Source of the DNA: Novosphingobium olei
Lineage (GTDB): Bacteria > Pseudomonadota > Alphaproteobacteria > Sphingomonadales > Sphingomonadaceae
NCBI RefSeq assembly: GCF_012927405.1
Contig: NZ_JABBGM010000014.1
Span: 38,719-102,718, forward strand
Length of the DNA: 64,000 nt
Reading direction: 5' to 3'
Shown here: positions 31,008 to 40,428 of the stretch, one piece after another
Numbering within the stretch: position 1 is the stretch's first letter
How the letters are laid out: each line of letters starts with the position of its first letter
Notes under the pieces: model-generated
Seen by the model: the letters and a program-made list of their open reading frames with translations, nothing else
Database searches by the model: none
Told to the model about the DNA's origin: nothing
Position numbers and translations under genes: made by a program

Positions 31008-31891
31008 GCAGCCTCCCGTCCGCCCGCGCTGAAAGCGTCGGCCGCCGCCATCTGGTCGGGACGCAGCGCATCAATCGCACCCAGCGGACTGCCGTCGTAG
31101 TCGCCGAGTAGCACCGAGGGACATTGGCCCTCGAAATTGCCGAGGTTGGGCCGGTGCTGGCGATATCCTACCAGGGCAGCGAGCTCCGGGTCGAAATTCC
31201 GCGCGATCTCCGGTGGATAGGCCAGCCACTGGTTCTCGTAAGGCTTGAGCCACCCGAGCGAATAGCCGATGACGATGCCCCGCCGCACCATGTCGCTGTA
31301 GTTGGCGCCTGCGCCATGGAGCGTGGAGCCGAGGAACAGCAAGGCTGCACCCGGCGCCATTTCACCGATCGTCTCCGGGCCGTCGGCTCCGGCTTCGAGC
31401 GCCCGGGCCCCGTGGCTGCCAGGCCAGACCCGGGTAGCCCCATTCTCGGCCGTGAAGGGTGTGAGTGGCCACATCACGTTGACGAGGTACTCGATCTCGC
31501 CGACCGGCCCGCGCCACATGTCCTGGTCGCGATGCGGGAGCTGGGCCGGCGCGCCCGGATGCACTGCGATCGCCTGCGTGGTGTTGAGTTGGATGCGGTC
31601 GCACCAGGGTGAGAGTACCTGCTCGACGATCGACAGGATGAGCCGATGACAGACGAGGGCGCGGGCATGCGGCGAACGGATCAGAAGTCGCCCGAACCGT
31701 TTGGTTGTGCCGCCGTAGAACGCGCCTATGCCGAACGGCGTGTTGTTGAACGGTTGTTCCAGATCCTTGTCCAGCGTGCGGACCATCCGGGGCGGAAGCG
31801 CGCCGCGGACGATCGTGAAACCGCGCGTCGTCAGCTCGTGGACATGACGCTCGACCTGAGCCGTGGCGATCGCGGAAGAGTGAGCATTCAT
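31004..31891 (-). CDS. Phytanoyl-CoA dioxygenase (PhyH) family protein, luxI-associated
   Basis: The 295-residue Fe(II)/2-oxoglutarate oxygenase carries the HxD pair in QLPHRDQDMW (H120, D122), the distal His in LHGAGANYSD (H192) and a downstream Arg in MVRRGIVIGY. A phyH gene next to luxI is a recurrent arrangement reported for Novosphingobium and relatives; its substrate is unknown. It starts 14 bases after luxI and overlaps gntR. Hydroxylation of a signal molecule, a lipid, or even the neighbouring peptide is possible, but nothing in the sequence decides. Confidence 0.88.
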   Translation of the reverse strand: MNAHSSAIATAQVERHVHELTTRGFTIVRGALPPRMVRTLDKDLEQPFNNTPFGIGAFYGGTTKRFGRLLIRSPHARALVCHRLILSIVEQVLSPWCDRIQLNTTQAIAVHPGAPAQLPHRDQDMWRGPVGEIEYLVNVMWPLTPFTAENGATRVWPGSHGARALEAGADGPETIGEMAPGAALLFLGSTLHGAGANYSDMVRRGIVIGYSLGWLKPYENQWLAYPPEIARNFDPELAALVGYRQHRPNLGNFEGQCPSVLLGDYDGSPLGAIDALRPDQMAAADAFSAGGREAA

Positions 31892-31905
31892 GGTGTGTCG
31901 CTCCC

Positions 31906-32520
31906 TTACGCAGCAAGGCTTGCCGGAATGCTCGGAAGTCCGGTCGCGCGGATTCCACCGGCGAAAAGGCGAGCTGGTGTGTCTGCATCGATCAGGATGC
32001 GCACCGCGGCGAGCCGCTCACCCTTCATCTGGCCCAGTGGTCCGAGCGGGCGGCAATCCCATCCGAAATCCACGATCTGGCGCAGCCATCCCAGCTCCGC
32101 GACGGCGCAGTACTGGGTAATGCCGTTGGCCAGCGCGTAGTCGACGAGCGCCAGCACCAGCGCATCGCGCGCCTGGCGGCGCTCTGCGGCGCGCAGGCGC
32201 CGGTCGAGGCAGAACCGCGTGATCTCCAGGATGTCTGGAGCGGAGGGAACCGGGCCATCGCACAATTTGCGAAACAGCCCGGACAGAATGCCCTCTCTGG
32301 TGGTCGGAAGCAGACGCGCTGAAGCGAGGTGATTGCCGTCGGGGTCCGTCAGCACGAGGTAGCGTGCGTGGACGTTGTCGAACTGGTCGATCTCGTATTG
32401 TCCGTCGAGGACCGGCACCTCCCATTTGAGCAGATCGACGAAAACCGATTTGCGGGCCGCAAACATGGCGCGCATTACTGTTGCGTCCGGCTCGCTGCCG
32501 GGCGTGAGGATGTTCAGCAT
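31906..32520 (-). CDS. LuxI-type acyl-homoserine lactone synthase
   Basis: The 204-residue protein has the LuxI invariants at their usual positions: R23 in AARKSVF, W33 in LKWEVP, D45 and D48 in YEIDQFDN, and R69 in ASARLLPTT. ILEITRFCLD supplies the conserved Glu/Arg of the C-terminal half. It joins acyl groups from acyl-ACP to S-adenosylmethionine to make an acyl-homoserine lactone. The gene lies 59 bases downstream of luxR on the same strand. The acyl chain cannot be predicted from sequence alone. Confidence 0.95.
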   Translation of the reverse strand: MLNILTPGSEPDATVMRAMFAARKSVFVDLLKWEVPVLDGQYEIDQFDNVHARYLVLTDPDGNHLASARLLPTTREGILSGLFRKLCDGPVPSAPDILEITRFCLDRRLRAAERRQARDALVLALVDYALANGITQYCAVAELGWLRQIVDFGWDCRPLGPLGQMKGERLAAVRILIDADTPARLFAGGIRATGLPSIPASLAA

Positions 32521-32579
32521 GTGGGTGCTCCTGGACCGCTGTGGTCAGGTGCACGATCACGCCAGACGGGGTGCTCCGG

Positions 32580-33347
32580 CTATGCCGGGAAAGGGGTATA
32601 GACCCACGGACCGACGTCGTGGATCGTGATGATTCGCTCGCTCACGGCGCAAAAGGCGAGCGCAACGCGCTTGGTGACGCCGTAGCGATCACAGGCGAGG
32701 CGAATGTGGCGCGCGACCGTTTCTTCGGAAATGCCCAGGATTTTGGAGATCTCCCAGTCGGTCTTGCCGCGCGCCGCCCACAGCACACAGTCGCGCTGGC
32801 GATCGGTCAGTGTCGGGCGCTGGACGTTCCCTGAAAAGCCGCGGGGCAGCCACAATCGGCGAGCTACCTCGAATGCCTTGGTGCCGAGAACCTGGGCGAG
32901 CGGTAAAACTTCGCCCTCCGCTGCTTGTCCAAGCGAATTGACGAACGTACACGAACCGCAGGCTTCGCCGGGGACGTTGACGGGAATTGTATAGCCGTCG
33001 TGGAAGCCCTGGTGGCGCCCTGCCTCGAGAATAGCCAGATCCGCCCGGTTGAGCGGAATGAGCGCGCGCATCCTGGACCACTGAAAGCCAAAGGCAGTTA
33101 CCTGGCTCGCGCGATGGACCGGGTCAGAGAGGGACAAGGTCTGGCTGTCATAGTGCTCGGCCCAGCGCTCGGGATAATTGTGCAACCTGATGGCGCCATT
33201 GCCGGCCTTCAAAAGGTCGACATGGTGGGTCAGGGCAAAATACTGGAACCCCAGAACTCTGCACACCTCGCTCATGACCCCGCCGAGTTCGTCGCGGCTT
33301 CCCACACCTTCAACAAGATCGAGTAGCGTTTTAGCCGAGACCTGCAT
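32580..33347 (-). CDS. LuxR-type quorum-sensing regulator
   Basis: The 255-residue protein has an N-terminal autoinducer-binding domain with W62, Y66, D75 and P76 in ERWAEHYDSQTLSLSDPVHRAS. The C-terminal LuxR HTH is LTDRQRDCVLWAARGKTDWEISKILGISEETVARHIRLAC. It probably binds the product of the luxI gene immediately downstream. The short gap to luxI contains an imperfect dyad, but no clear lux box of the CTG-N10-CAG type was seen. Confidence 0.94.
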   Translation of the reverse strand: MQVSAKTLLDLVEGVGSRDELGGVMSEVCRVLGFQYFALTHHVDLLKAGNGAIRLHNYPERWAEHYDSQTLSLSDPVHRASQVTAFGFQWSRMRALIPLNRADLAILEAGRHQGFHDGYTIPVNVPGEACGSCTFVNSLGQAAEGEVLPLAQVLGTKAFEVARRLWLPRGFSGNVQRPTLTDRQRDCVLWAARGKTDWEISKILGISEETVARHIRLACDRYGVTKRVALAFCAVSERIITIHDVGPWVYTPFPA

Positions 33348-33633
33348 GGACGCCTGGCATAGCCACGATCGCCGGTAGCATCTTCAACTGCCGTTGTTCC
33401 TGACGATCGTCCTTTCCGTGTCTGCTGGACGGCCCCTGCGGTTCCCAGGCCTCCGAAATCGCCCAAGTGTTGCTGGATTATTTCTAACACACCTCGATTA
33501 TGCTGCAATGCAAGATGTTTCTGATTTAGTGCGGATTTAATTGCCCTGCGGCAGTTGTGCAACGCACCCCCCCGTGGTCACCCTTGCGCATTTTCGCTTG
33601 GCAGAAGCGTGCAAAACGGCGAGTCTGGCCCTC

Positions 33634-34545
33634 ATGCGCTCGACCATTGACCACTTGCCCGAAACCAAGGCCAGGGAACTGGCCTACGTGGTCGAGGTCA
33701 TTCGTTCCGGCTTCGAGGCCGCCACCGCGCGCCGCACGCAGGAGCGCTTTCGTGGGGGCAAGCTCCTCAAGATCATCCTGTTCGGCAGCTATGCCCGCGG
33801 CGACTGGGTCGAGGATCCGGTCGGGCGCTACTTCTCGGACTACGATCTGCTGGTCGTCGTGGACCGCGAGGAGCTGACCGACGTTGCCGAATTCTGGGAC
33901 AAGACCGAAAGCCGGCTGCTGTCCGATCTGACAGCAGGTACAACCCTGCGGACCCCGGTGAGCGCGATCTACCATGCGCTCGACGATGTGAACGACAAGC
34001 TTCGGCTTGGCCGCTACTTCTTCATGGACATCCTCAAGGACGGTATCGTCCTCTTCGAGGAACCAGGCCACGCGTTCGTCGAACCGCTGCCGTTGTCGCG
34101 GGAGCAGGCGTTGAAGGAAACTCAGGACTATTTTGATGATTGGTTCGAGAGTGCATCGACGTTCTTTCGCACTAGCGGCCTGGTTTCTGAAATGGGGCGA
34201 CCCAAGGAAGCCATTTTTCTCCTTCATCAGGCTGTCGAGCGCTTCTATCATTGCATATTCTTGGTTCGCACATTGTGGTCGCCTAAATCGCACAACCTAA
34301 ACAGGCTGCGGGACCTGGCAGAAGAGATGGAGCCAAGCCTGAAAGCGGTTTGGCCGCGCGCAACGCGCGCCGAGCGGCGCTGCTATTCGCTGCTACGCGA
34401 TGCTTACATCAAGGCGCGATATTCCTCCTCGTATCACATCACGAACGACGAACTTGCCTGGATCGCAACCCGTGTCGCGGTCCTGGAGGACGCTGTCCGT
34501 GCGGCGTGCGAAGCTCGTATCGAGGATCTGGAGAAGGCCGCCTGA
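33634..34545 (+). CDS. Fused MNT nucleotidyltransferase-HEPN protein
   Basis: The ATG at 33634 gives 303 residues; a TTG 31 codons upstream is judged unlikely. The nucleotidyltransferase part has ILFGSYARGDWVEDPVGRYFSDYDLLVVVD (GS at 51-52, DxD at 69/71). The C-terminal half is HEPN-like, with EAIFLLHQAVERFYHCIFL and RYSSSYH, an R-x5-H motif. In MntA/HepT pairs the two activities are separate proteins, with AMPylation silencing the HEPN RNase. Here they are in one chain, as in some self-regulating nucleotidyltransferase-HEPN proteins. It opens the defence-like island. Confidence 0.85.
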   Translation: MRSTIDHLPETKARELAYVVEVIRSGFEAATARRTQERFRGGKLLKIILFGSYARGDWVEDPVGRYFSDYDLLVVVDREELTDVAEFWDKTESRLLSDLTAGTTLRTPVSAIYHALDDVNDKLRLGRYFFMDILKDGIVLFEEPGHAFVEPLPLSREQALKETQDYFDDWFESASTFFRTSGLVSEMGRPKEAIFLLHQAVERFYHCIFLVRTLWSPKSHNLNRLRDLAEEMEPSLKAVWPRATRAERRCYSLLRDAYIKARYSSSYHITNDELAWIATRVAVLEDAVRAACEARIEDLEKAA

Positions 34546-34681
34546 CGCGCCCTCGGGTTGCGCCGATTCTTGGCTAGTTCCCTGCCTACAACCTTGCGCG
34601 CAGCTTTGACCGTCCCTGGCCGAACCTTTGTCCGATGCTGGCAGCTGCTGCCCGCGATCCTTTCAACGATCGAGCAAGCCC

Positions 34682-35566
34682 ATGTCCTCCACCGATCATC
34701 ACACCTTCGAGCGCGCCGCGCGGTTCCTGGAATCCAGTGGGGATTACCGTGTCCTGCGCAAGCTGAGGCCCGTAACCGGATTTCATGCGCCGATCCCCGA
34801 TGCTGAATATCGCGTCGGTGTGGCGATCGATGTCGAAACCACAGGTCTCGATAGCTCAACCGACAGGATCATCGAGCTGGCCGTTCAGCGCTTCCGCTAC
34901 GATTTGGCGGGGCGCATTGTAGAGGTCGGGCAACCTCGCGTCTGGCGCGAAGATCCGGAGCGCGCCCTTGATCCTGTGATCACCCGACTGACCGGGCTGA
35001 CGGACGATATGCTGAAGGGGCAAGTCATTGATGACGAGATGGCGCTGGAGATTCTCACTTCGGCAGACCTCATCGTTGCCCACAATGCCGGATTTGATCG
35101 TCCGTTTGTCGACAAGCGTCTGCCTGGCGTTGCGGGTAAGGCGTGGGCCTGTTCACTAACAGAGCCAGACTGGCTGGACCTCGGGTTCGACGGGTGAGCT
35201 CTTGCCCATCTCGTGTCGCAGTGCGGTTGGTTTTACGAGGGCCACAGGGCCGAGGCCGATATTCTCGCACTCATCCATCTGCTCGCGCACGACTTGCCCG
35301 ATGGGCGTACCGTGATTTCACACCTGATGGCCAAGTCGGAAAGGCCAAGCTTTACGGTAAATGCGGTTGATGCTCCGTTCGAGAGCAAAGACCGTTTGAA
35401 GACACGGGGATACCGCTGGAATCCGGTTGTACGTTTCTGGTCACGCAATATTACCGAAGTCGAGCGCGATGCGGAAGAGGCCTGGCTCACGGCGAATGTC
35501 TATGCCGGACATGGAGCACCGGCATTTTTGGCAGTATCAGCGTGTGACCGGTACAAGGCGTCGTGA
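34682..35566 (+). pseudogene. DEDD-type 3'-5' exonuclease interrupted by an in-frame TGA
   Basis: The N-terminal reading frame (171 codons) has the exonuclease motifs AIDVETTGLD (D50, E52) and IVAHNAGFDRPFVD. It stops at TGA 35195-35197, immediately after LDLGFDG. The same frame then continues ALAHLVSQCGWFYEGHRAEADILALIHLL, which supplies the C-terminal exonuclease HxAxxD-like motif (GHRAEAD), and runs to 35566. One substitution (for example CGA to TGA) explains it. The downstream domain ends in a region resembling a DUF-type nucleic-acid-binding tail. It is either a pseudogene, a sequencing error, or a case of readthrough. Confidence 0.78.
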
Positions 35567-35601
35567 TGCGAGCGGATAATGGTTTGGGCGTGTAGAAAAC
35601 A

Positions 35602-36075
35602 ATGAACTACAACTTGGAACGCTTTGTCGATGCGCAGCGCGATACCTACCAAGCCGCTCTCCGCGAAATCAGAAGTGGTCGAAAACAGACGCATTGGATC
35701 TGGTACATTTTCCCCCAAATGAGCGGGCTGGGCCGAAGTGGAATGGCGCAACGCTTCGCCATTCGCTCGCTGGAAGAGGCCCAGGCGTACCTCGCTCATC
35801 CTGTTCTTGGAAGCCGTCTGCAGGAATGCGTCACTGCACTGCAGGATTTGCCGATGTCTGGCCCGGAGGAGGTGTTTGGCGCGCTTGACGCCGTGAAGGT
35901 GCGCTCATCGCTAACCTTGTTTGCCGAGGCGGATCCGGAGCAGGCCCTATTCTCGGCCGCGCTGGACCGTTGGTACAAAGGGGCGAGAGATCCACGCACA
36001 CTAAACATCCTGGTTCCCGCAACGACTATTGACCGTGCCGACAACGGCGCTCGCGCTGACGCCCGACCGGAGTAA
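35602..36075 (+). CDS. DUF1810 family protein
   Basis: The 157-residue product matches DUF1810 over its whole length: LERFVDAQRDTYQAALREIRSGRKQTHWIWYIFPQMSGLGRS, then SLEEAQAYLAHPVLGSRLQECV and the FGALDAVKVRSSLTLFAEA segment. The family is widespread and uncharacterised. It lies 35 bases after the interrupted exonuclease on the same strand. The 271 bases that follow contain no gene. Confidence 0.9.
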   Translation: MNYNLERFVDAQRDTYQAALREIRSGRKQTHWIWYIFPQMSGLGRSGMAQRFAIRSLEEAQAYLAHPVLGSRLQECVTALQDLPMSGPEEVFGALDAVKVRSSLTLFAEADPEQALFSAALDRWYKGARDPRTLNILVPATTIDRADNGARADARPE

Positions 36076-36346
36076 AGGTCGCGGCCTTGTGATCGTCCGG
36101 ATGGGGCATGTGGAGCCCGGAGCGACGGACGATCCCGAGCGGCGCCTTCCGGGAGCAGGTTGGCTAAGACACTCCATCGCCTATCTGCTCTGATGATGGC
36201 TCTAGAACGACCATGATTGCGGACGAACCGGAAAGTCTCCTATCAGGAGCGCAGATTGGCATAGCGGACGTTCCCGGCAGAGAACTAGCGTGTCAGCTTT
36301 GTGCCCTCTTTCGACGGTTCACCGGATCGCTGCAGTTTGCTCGGTC

Positions 36347-38967
36347 TCAGGTACGTTGAGCTTTGGCTTTGTCGATCACATCATCCACGCGGGCGATCAA
36401 CTTCTCGAGATAGTCCACGTCCGGCATTTCACCTGCGAATTCATCCGAGTTGGAGTGGCCTTCCAAGAGCCGGGAGGTGTCATCATGCAAGGCGACAATC
36501 TCGTCTGCTAAGTCGTTTGACCAACTGATTTTGGTCAATGCGCCCAATCTGACCTGTTCATCCCATCGACGCACAGTGTCTTTGAACAGGTGAAGAATGA
36601 CCACTTCTTCAACCGTGCGGCGAAGCGCCCCTGCGCCACTCCGAACCAAATCAACCCGTTTGCCGCCTGTGGCTTGCTTGGCCTGTTGCAGAAACTCCTT
36701 CGCCTTGGTAGTTTTGCGATAGGCCCTGCTATTGGCTGGCGTGTCTTCGAGACTTACACACCCAGGGACACCTTCCAAGCACTGTACCCAGTGGCTCGTG
36801 ACCTCGCAGCCAGCGGCCTCGGCTCTGTCAGACAGCAGCGTGAGAAATACGAGGTCGTGCGTAAAGACGATCACTTGTCGTACAGATGCTTCCTCAGCGA
36901 GTCGTTTAGCAATCGCCCGCTTTCGCTGATGGTCGAGCGATGTGACCGGATCATCGAGAACAATGGCGGCACTGGTGGGATTGAGATTCACTTCGGTGAG
37001 AAAATCCGCAAGAGACAGCGCCCGCTGCTCCCCCTCACTGAAAATATCATCAGGCTTGTGACCGCCTTTGGCTTTGAGACCGCGAAGGGTCTTCCCAGCG
37101 CTCCCCCGCGCCTTGAACTCAAACGGCAGTGAGCAATCGAGCTTGGCGCACTCATCCTTTAAGCGCTCCTTGTAGTTGCCCTCGATCAACTTCTCGAAAA
37201 CTATCTTTTGGCGATCCGTGACGAAACGGGTGTTTGGACGGGAGCCGACAGCCTTTTCGATCCAGGCTAGGTCTTCGACGAATGCAACCAGGTCGTCGAT
37301 GTTCTTGCTGAGCACCTGACGATGGCGAAGGGAGATATGCTCGGCTTTCAGCTTGGCAAGAACCTCATCAAATTTGCCGTCGCGGAGCGCCACATCCTGC
37401 GCCTCAATATCCTCCAATGCTTTGGCAAGAGCCTCTTCTGGAAGGGCAAGATCGCCGGTATGGACGGCGTCGGCCGCACCTTGTTCAAGAGCAGCAACAA
37501 GCGCGTTTCGCCTCGCGTCAAAAGTGGCAGAGGCCGCGTCAATTTCCCCGACCAGCGCAGGATTAATCTTGGAAAGGTCAGCGCGAATGCGGCTCTCAGC
37601 GGGTAGCAATGCACAATTAAGCGCCTTGAGTTGGGCCGCATAGCGATTGAGTTCCTCGTCAGCGACGACGGCTGCCTTTCGAGCATCATGGTCAAGATAA
37701 CCCCACATGCGACCAATCAGCGAAGCAGACGGGGCATCGAGAGGGCGATGGCAGAGCAAACAGGGTGGCCTGCTGCCGGATAAGTTCCAGCCTCGGCTTG
37801 ACCTAACTTGCGGCTCGCGAGCACGAAGTTGTTCCAGTCGGTTGAGCCCGTCTGACCCAACTGGGAATGGGAGACCGCCTCACTTCCGGCCTTTACGGCC
37901 TCCAACAGCGCAGTCTTGTGGCCATCGAGCAGTCGGCGTGCTTCATCGCACGCGGCGTTGCCGAGGGCGGACGCGAGATCCGCGACCTTCTTCTGAAGAG
38001 CCTCAGTATCGGTCTTTGCAGTTGCAAGGGCTTTGAGCGTTTCAACGGGAGATTTGGCTAGAAGCTCCTGTTCCTGCCGCGCCACCTCATCCAAACGTTC
38101 TTTTTCGGCATCGCCAAAGGTTGCGAGTGTCCGAAGCTCAGCGATGTCTGACTTCGCGTTCAGCACAGCGATCTTGTCCGCGACGGACCCTGGGTCGGCG
38201 AAAAGCTGATCGAACTTGTTCGGTCGCGTTTTCGCATTGATGTCAGCGTCAAGCTTTTGAGTGATGAGGCCGATCGCCCGGATCGCTTCATCGAATACGT
38301 CGAAGCCAGCGGGCTGGAATCCCAGCTCGTTCTCTTTGGCCAAGTGAATGCGGGCGACAGAGGAATCGAAGACGCTGACCCGTTTCAGATCATCATGCTC
38401 GTCACCATCGGTGAAGGCGATATCCTCGTCAAAGCCGTTGCCACGATCAACGACGAACTGGGCCGTTGCTGGCGCATCGGGCGCATCATCATCGTAGATG
38501 TTGCGAATAATCTGGGAACTGGAGCGACTGAAACAGGCACATGAGAGGATGCGTGCAAAGCCACTCTTTCCGGCGCCGTTGTGTCCATAGATTACGGTCA
38601 GTTGAGAACCGAAGGTGACATGCGACACCTCGGGGATGGCATTTACATTCTTCAGTGACTTTATCGCTTGCAGAGAGAGGGGCGTTCCCTCCGCAACTGC
38701 GCGGCCAGTGACCGAGCCCGGCACATCCGGTAGCTCATCATTACCATTATCAAGCTTCCTGTCCCGCAGAAATAATCGATAGGCTTCATCAATCCGCGCA
38801 TCGGAAAGTGTGCCGTCTCGAACGGCGTGGGAGATTATGTAGCGCTGCCAGTCTGCAATGGACTTACCCCAAGCGTTCAGTTCGGCCCAGATCGTGGTTT
38901 GCGGGCGCTCTTCACCAGCGGCTTCCGGCGCCGCCAAACCGTCACCTCCGATGCCAAGCTCATCCAT
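36347..38967 (-). pseudogene. AAA_13-type (RloC/PrrC-like) ATPase split by a frameshift
   Basis: Two overlapping minus-strand frames make one protein of about 870 residues. The first (38967 to 37717) has the P-loop VIYGHNGAGKSGFARIL and a coiled-coil start. The second (open from 37759 to 36347) has the coiled-coil remainder, the ABC-type signature FSEGEQRALSLADFL, the Walker B SAAIVLDDPVTSLD and the H-loop VFTHDLVFL. The break falls at about 37755, inside a zinc-hook-like CxxC (first frame ends GHPVC, second resumes LCHRPLD), which a one- or four-base deletion explains. Relatives such as RloC are anticodon-nuclease-type or SMC-like defence ATPases. It is probably inactive unless the shift is a sequencing error or is bypassed. 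Confidence 0.8.
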
Positions 38968-39082
38968 GGCGTGAATCGCCCCAGACTTTTAGCCAACGGC
39001 AAGCTGACACAATTCATCTACATAAGCCAACACTGTGAGGGCGACGAACTGTGCCATCCTCGTCGAAAAATGTTCTGCGCGG

Positions 39083-39778
39083 CTAGCCAGCGAACAGCAT
39101 CTTGAAGGCGCTAATTGCCTTTTCGTATCGATATGTGAGGCTTTCACCCTCTGTCGCTGCAGCCACTAGTTGGCCGTAGCGATTGGCCTTCTCGATTTCG
39201 ACTTTGGCATGTTGCTCGGTAAATTGGTCAGGAAGGCTCGCCACTCGCCCATCTTTCACAATGCGGACATATAGAGCGTCTTGCTTGCGACGGTCTTGCT
39301 TGCCCTCGGCGATACCGAGCGCCGTACGCTCATAGTTCGGATCTACGTCCCAGCACCAATTCTTCCCTTCCCACCGGCCAATCTTCTCGTAGCGGAGAAG
39401 CTCAAGGGCGCTGCCAACATCTGCCGGAAATTTTTCGCCCATCTCGGAATCTTCGGCGAACATCGCTTTGAGATCATCAATCGCATCCCAGTGCATGATC
39501 ACGTAATCCATGATCAATCCCACCAATTGCTTACAAGCGTGATCATTCATTGCGCGGAGTATCGGTGCGCTGAAGGGAATGACCTCATCACGGACCAAGA
39601 GTAGCATGAACGCCTTTGCAAACTCCTCCTGTGCAATCATTGCAAGGTAAAGCCTCGTTGCACTGGGTTCCCGAAATTCCAAGTCATACGTTTCCTCAAT
39701 CAAGCGATTCCCGTTGCCGAGACAGCTGCTGATGCTCGCAGACAGAACCTTCTTTGTGGGGCGTCTTAGTATAGGCAT
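39083..39778 (-). CDS. AbiV-family-like abortive infection protein
   Basis: The ATG at 39778 gives 231 residues. The central helix SATRLYLAMIAQEEFAKAFMLLLVRDEVIPF, with an A-x3-EE-x-AKA pattern, resembles the core of AbiV proteins. In Lactococcus AbiV blocks phage by inhibiting translation after contact with a phage protein. The rest is mostly helical with few landmarks, so the family call is moderate. It is transcribed alone. A 44-codon upstream extension lacks supporting signals. Confidence 0.6.
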   Translation of the reverse strand: MPILRRPTKKVLSASISSCLGNGNRLIEETYDLEFREPSATRLYLAMIAQEEFAKAFMLLLVRDEVIPFSAPILRAMNDHACKQLVGLIMDYVIMHWDAIDDLKAMFAEDSEMGEKFPADVGSALELLRYEKIGRWEGKNWCWDVDPNYERTALGIAEGKQDRRKQDALYVRIVKDGRVASLPDQFTEQHAKVEIEKANRYGQLVAAATEGESLTYRYEKAISAFKMLFAG

Positions 39779-40200
39779 GACCGAATTAGAGCATGTCGCT
39801 TGTGCTAATGACAGCGTGTTCCGCTGTTGTTGAGGAACGTCGAAAACCTGCCTTTCGGGGGCGGCCCCGACATTTGCCAAGAAGCCGTGTGACATTGGTG
39901 GAACTCGCATAGGCTGACAAGCTTGGTGGCGCCATATCTGGCTTCCTGAACTTGCGACAGGTTTCAGGAGCTGGGACCAACTGCCGCAACGGACGTCATT
40001 GTCGATGACCCTTGTCGGCGCTTGATCGTGCTTCGGCGACGACGGTCCTTAATCGGCCCAAAAGCGGCGGCAGTGTTCGAAGCGTAGCTTGAATCGTAGC
40101 AAAGACATAATGTCGAGGTCAGATGGACCGTCCGTCTCGCAAGATGTAACAAAACAACTTACCTTTCCAATAGATGAGGTTCACGCAGATGGGGGAGAGT
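39779..40200. other. Non-coding gap between divergent AbiV-like and DUF2158 genes
   Basis: Both neighbouring genes start at this 422-base stretch and point outward, so it should hold two promoters. No strong palindrome, repeat or convincing small frame was seen. Confidence 0.5.
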
Positions 40201-40425
40201 ATGGATTTTGCGCCGGGGGACACGGTCCAACTGAAATCTGGCGGCCCGATCATGACCGTTGAGCAAATCGGCGAGCATTGGTCGGTGGAGGGCATTGCGA
40301 TTTGGTGCGTCTGGTTTGAAAAGGTCGGCAACAAGCAGGTCGCCTCGCGAGAGACGTTCGCTGCCATCGCGCTCGAGAAAGCAGACCGATCTGATTTTGC
40401 GTCGTTCCAGGTGACACGAGGCTGA
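40201..40425 (+). CDS. DUF2158 (YodC-like) small protein, partner of the caspase-helicase
   Basis: The ATG at 40201 follows GGGGGAGAG and gives 74 residues. The DUF2158 core is FAPGDTVQLKSGGPIMTVEQIGEHWSVEGIAIWCVWFEKVGNKQ, i.e. GDxVxLKSGGPxMTV and a later WF. The family is small, beta-rich and of unknown function. Its stop is only three bases before the start of the caspase-helicase gene, so they are co-transcribed. It could sense or restrain the large protein, but this is inference from spacing. Confidence 0.88.
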   Translation: MDFAPGDTVQLKSGGPIMTVEQIGEHWSVEGIAIWCVWFEKVGNKQVASRETFAAIALEKADRSDFASFQVTRG

Positions 40426-40428
40426 GTA

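Noticed and set aside
32521..32579. Lux-box-like dyad between luxR and luxI
   Set aside because: The half-sites CTG/CAG are 12 bases apart rather than 10 and the rest of the dyad is poor.
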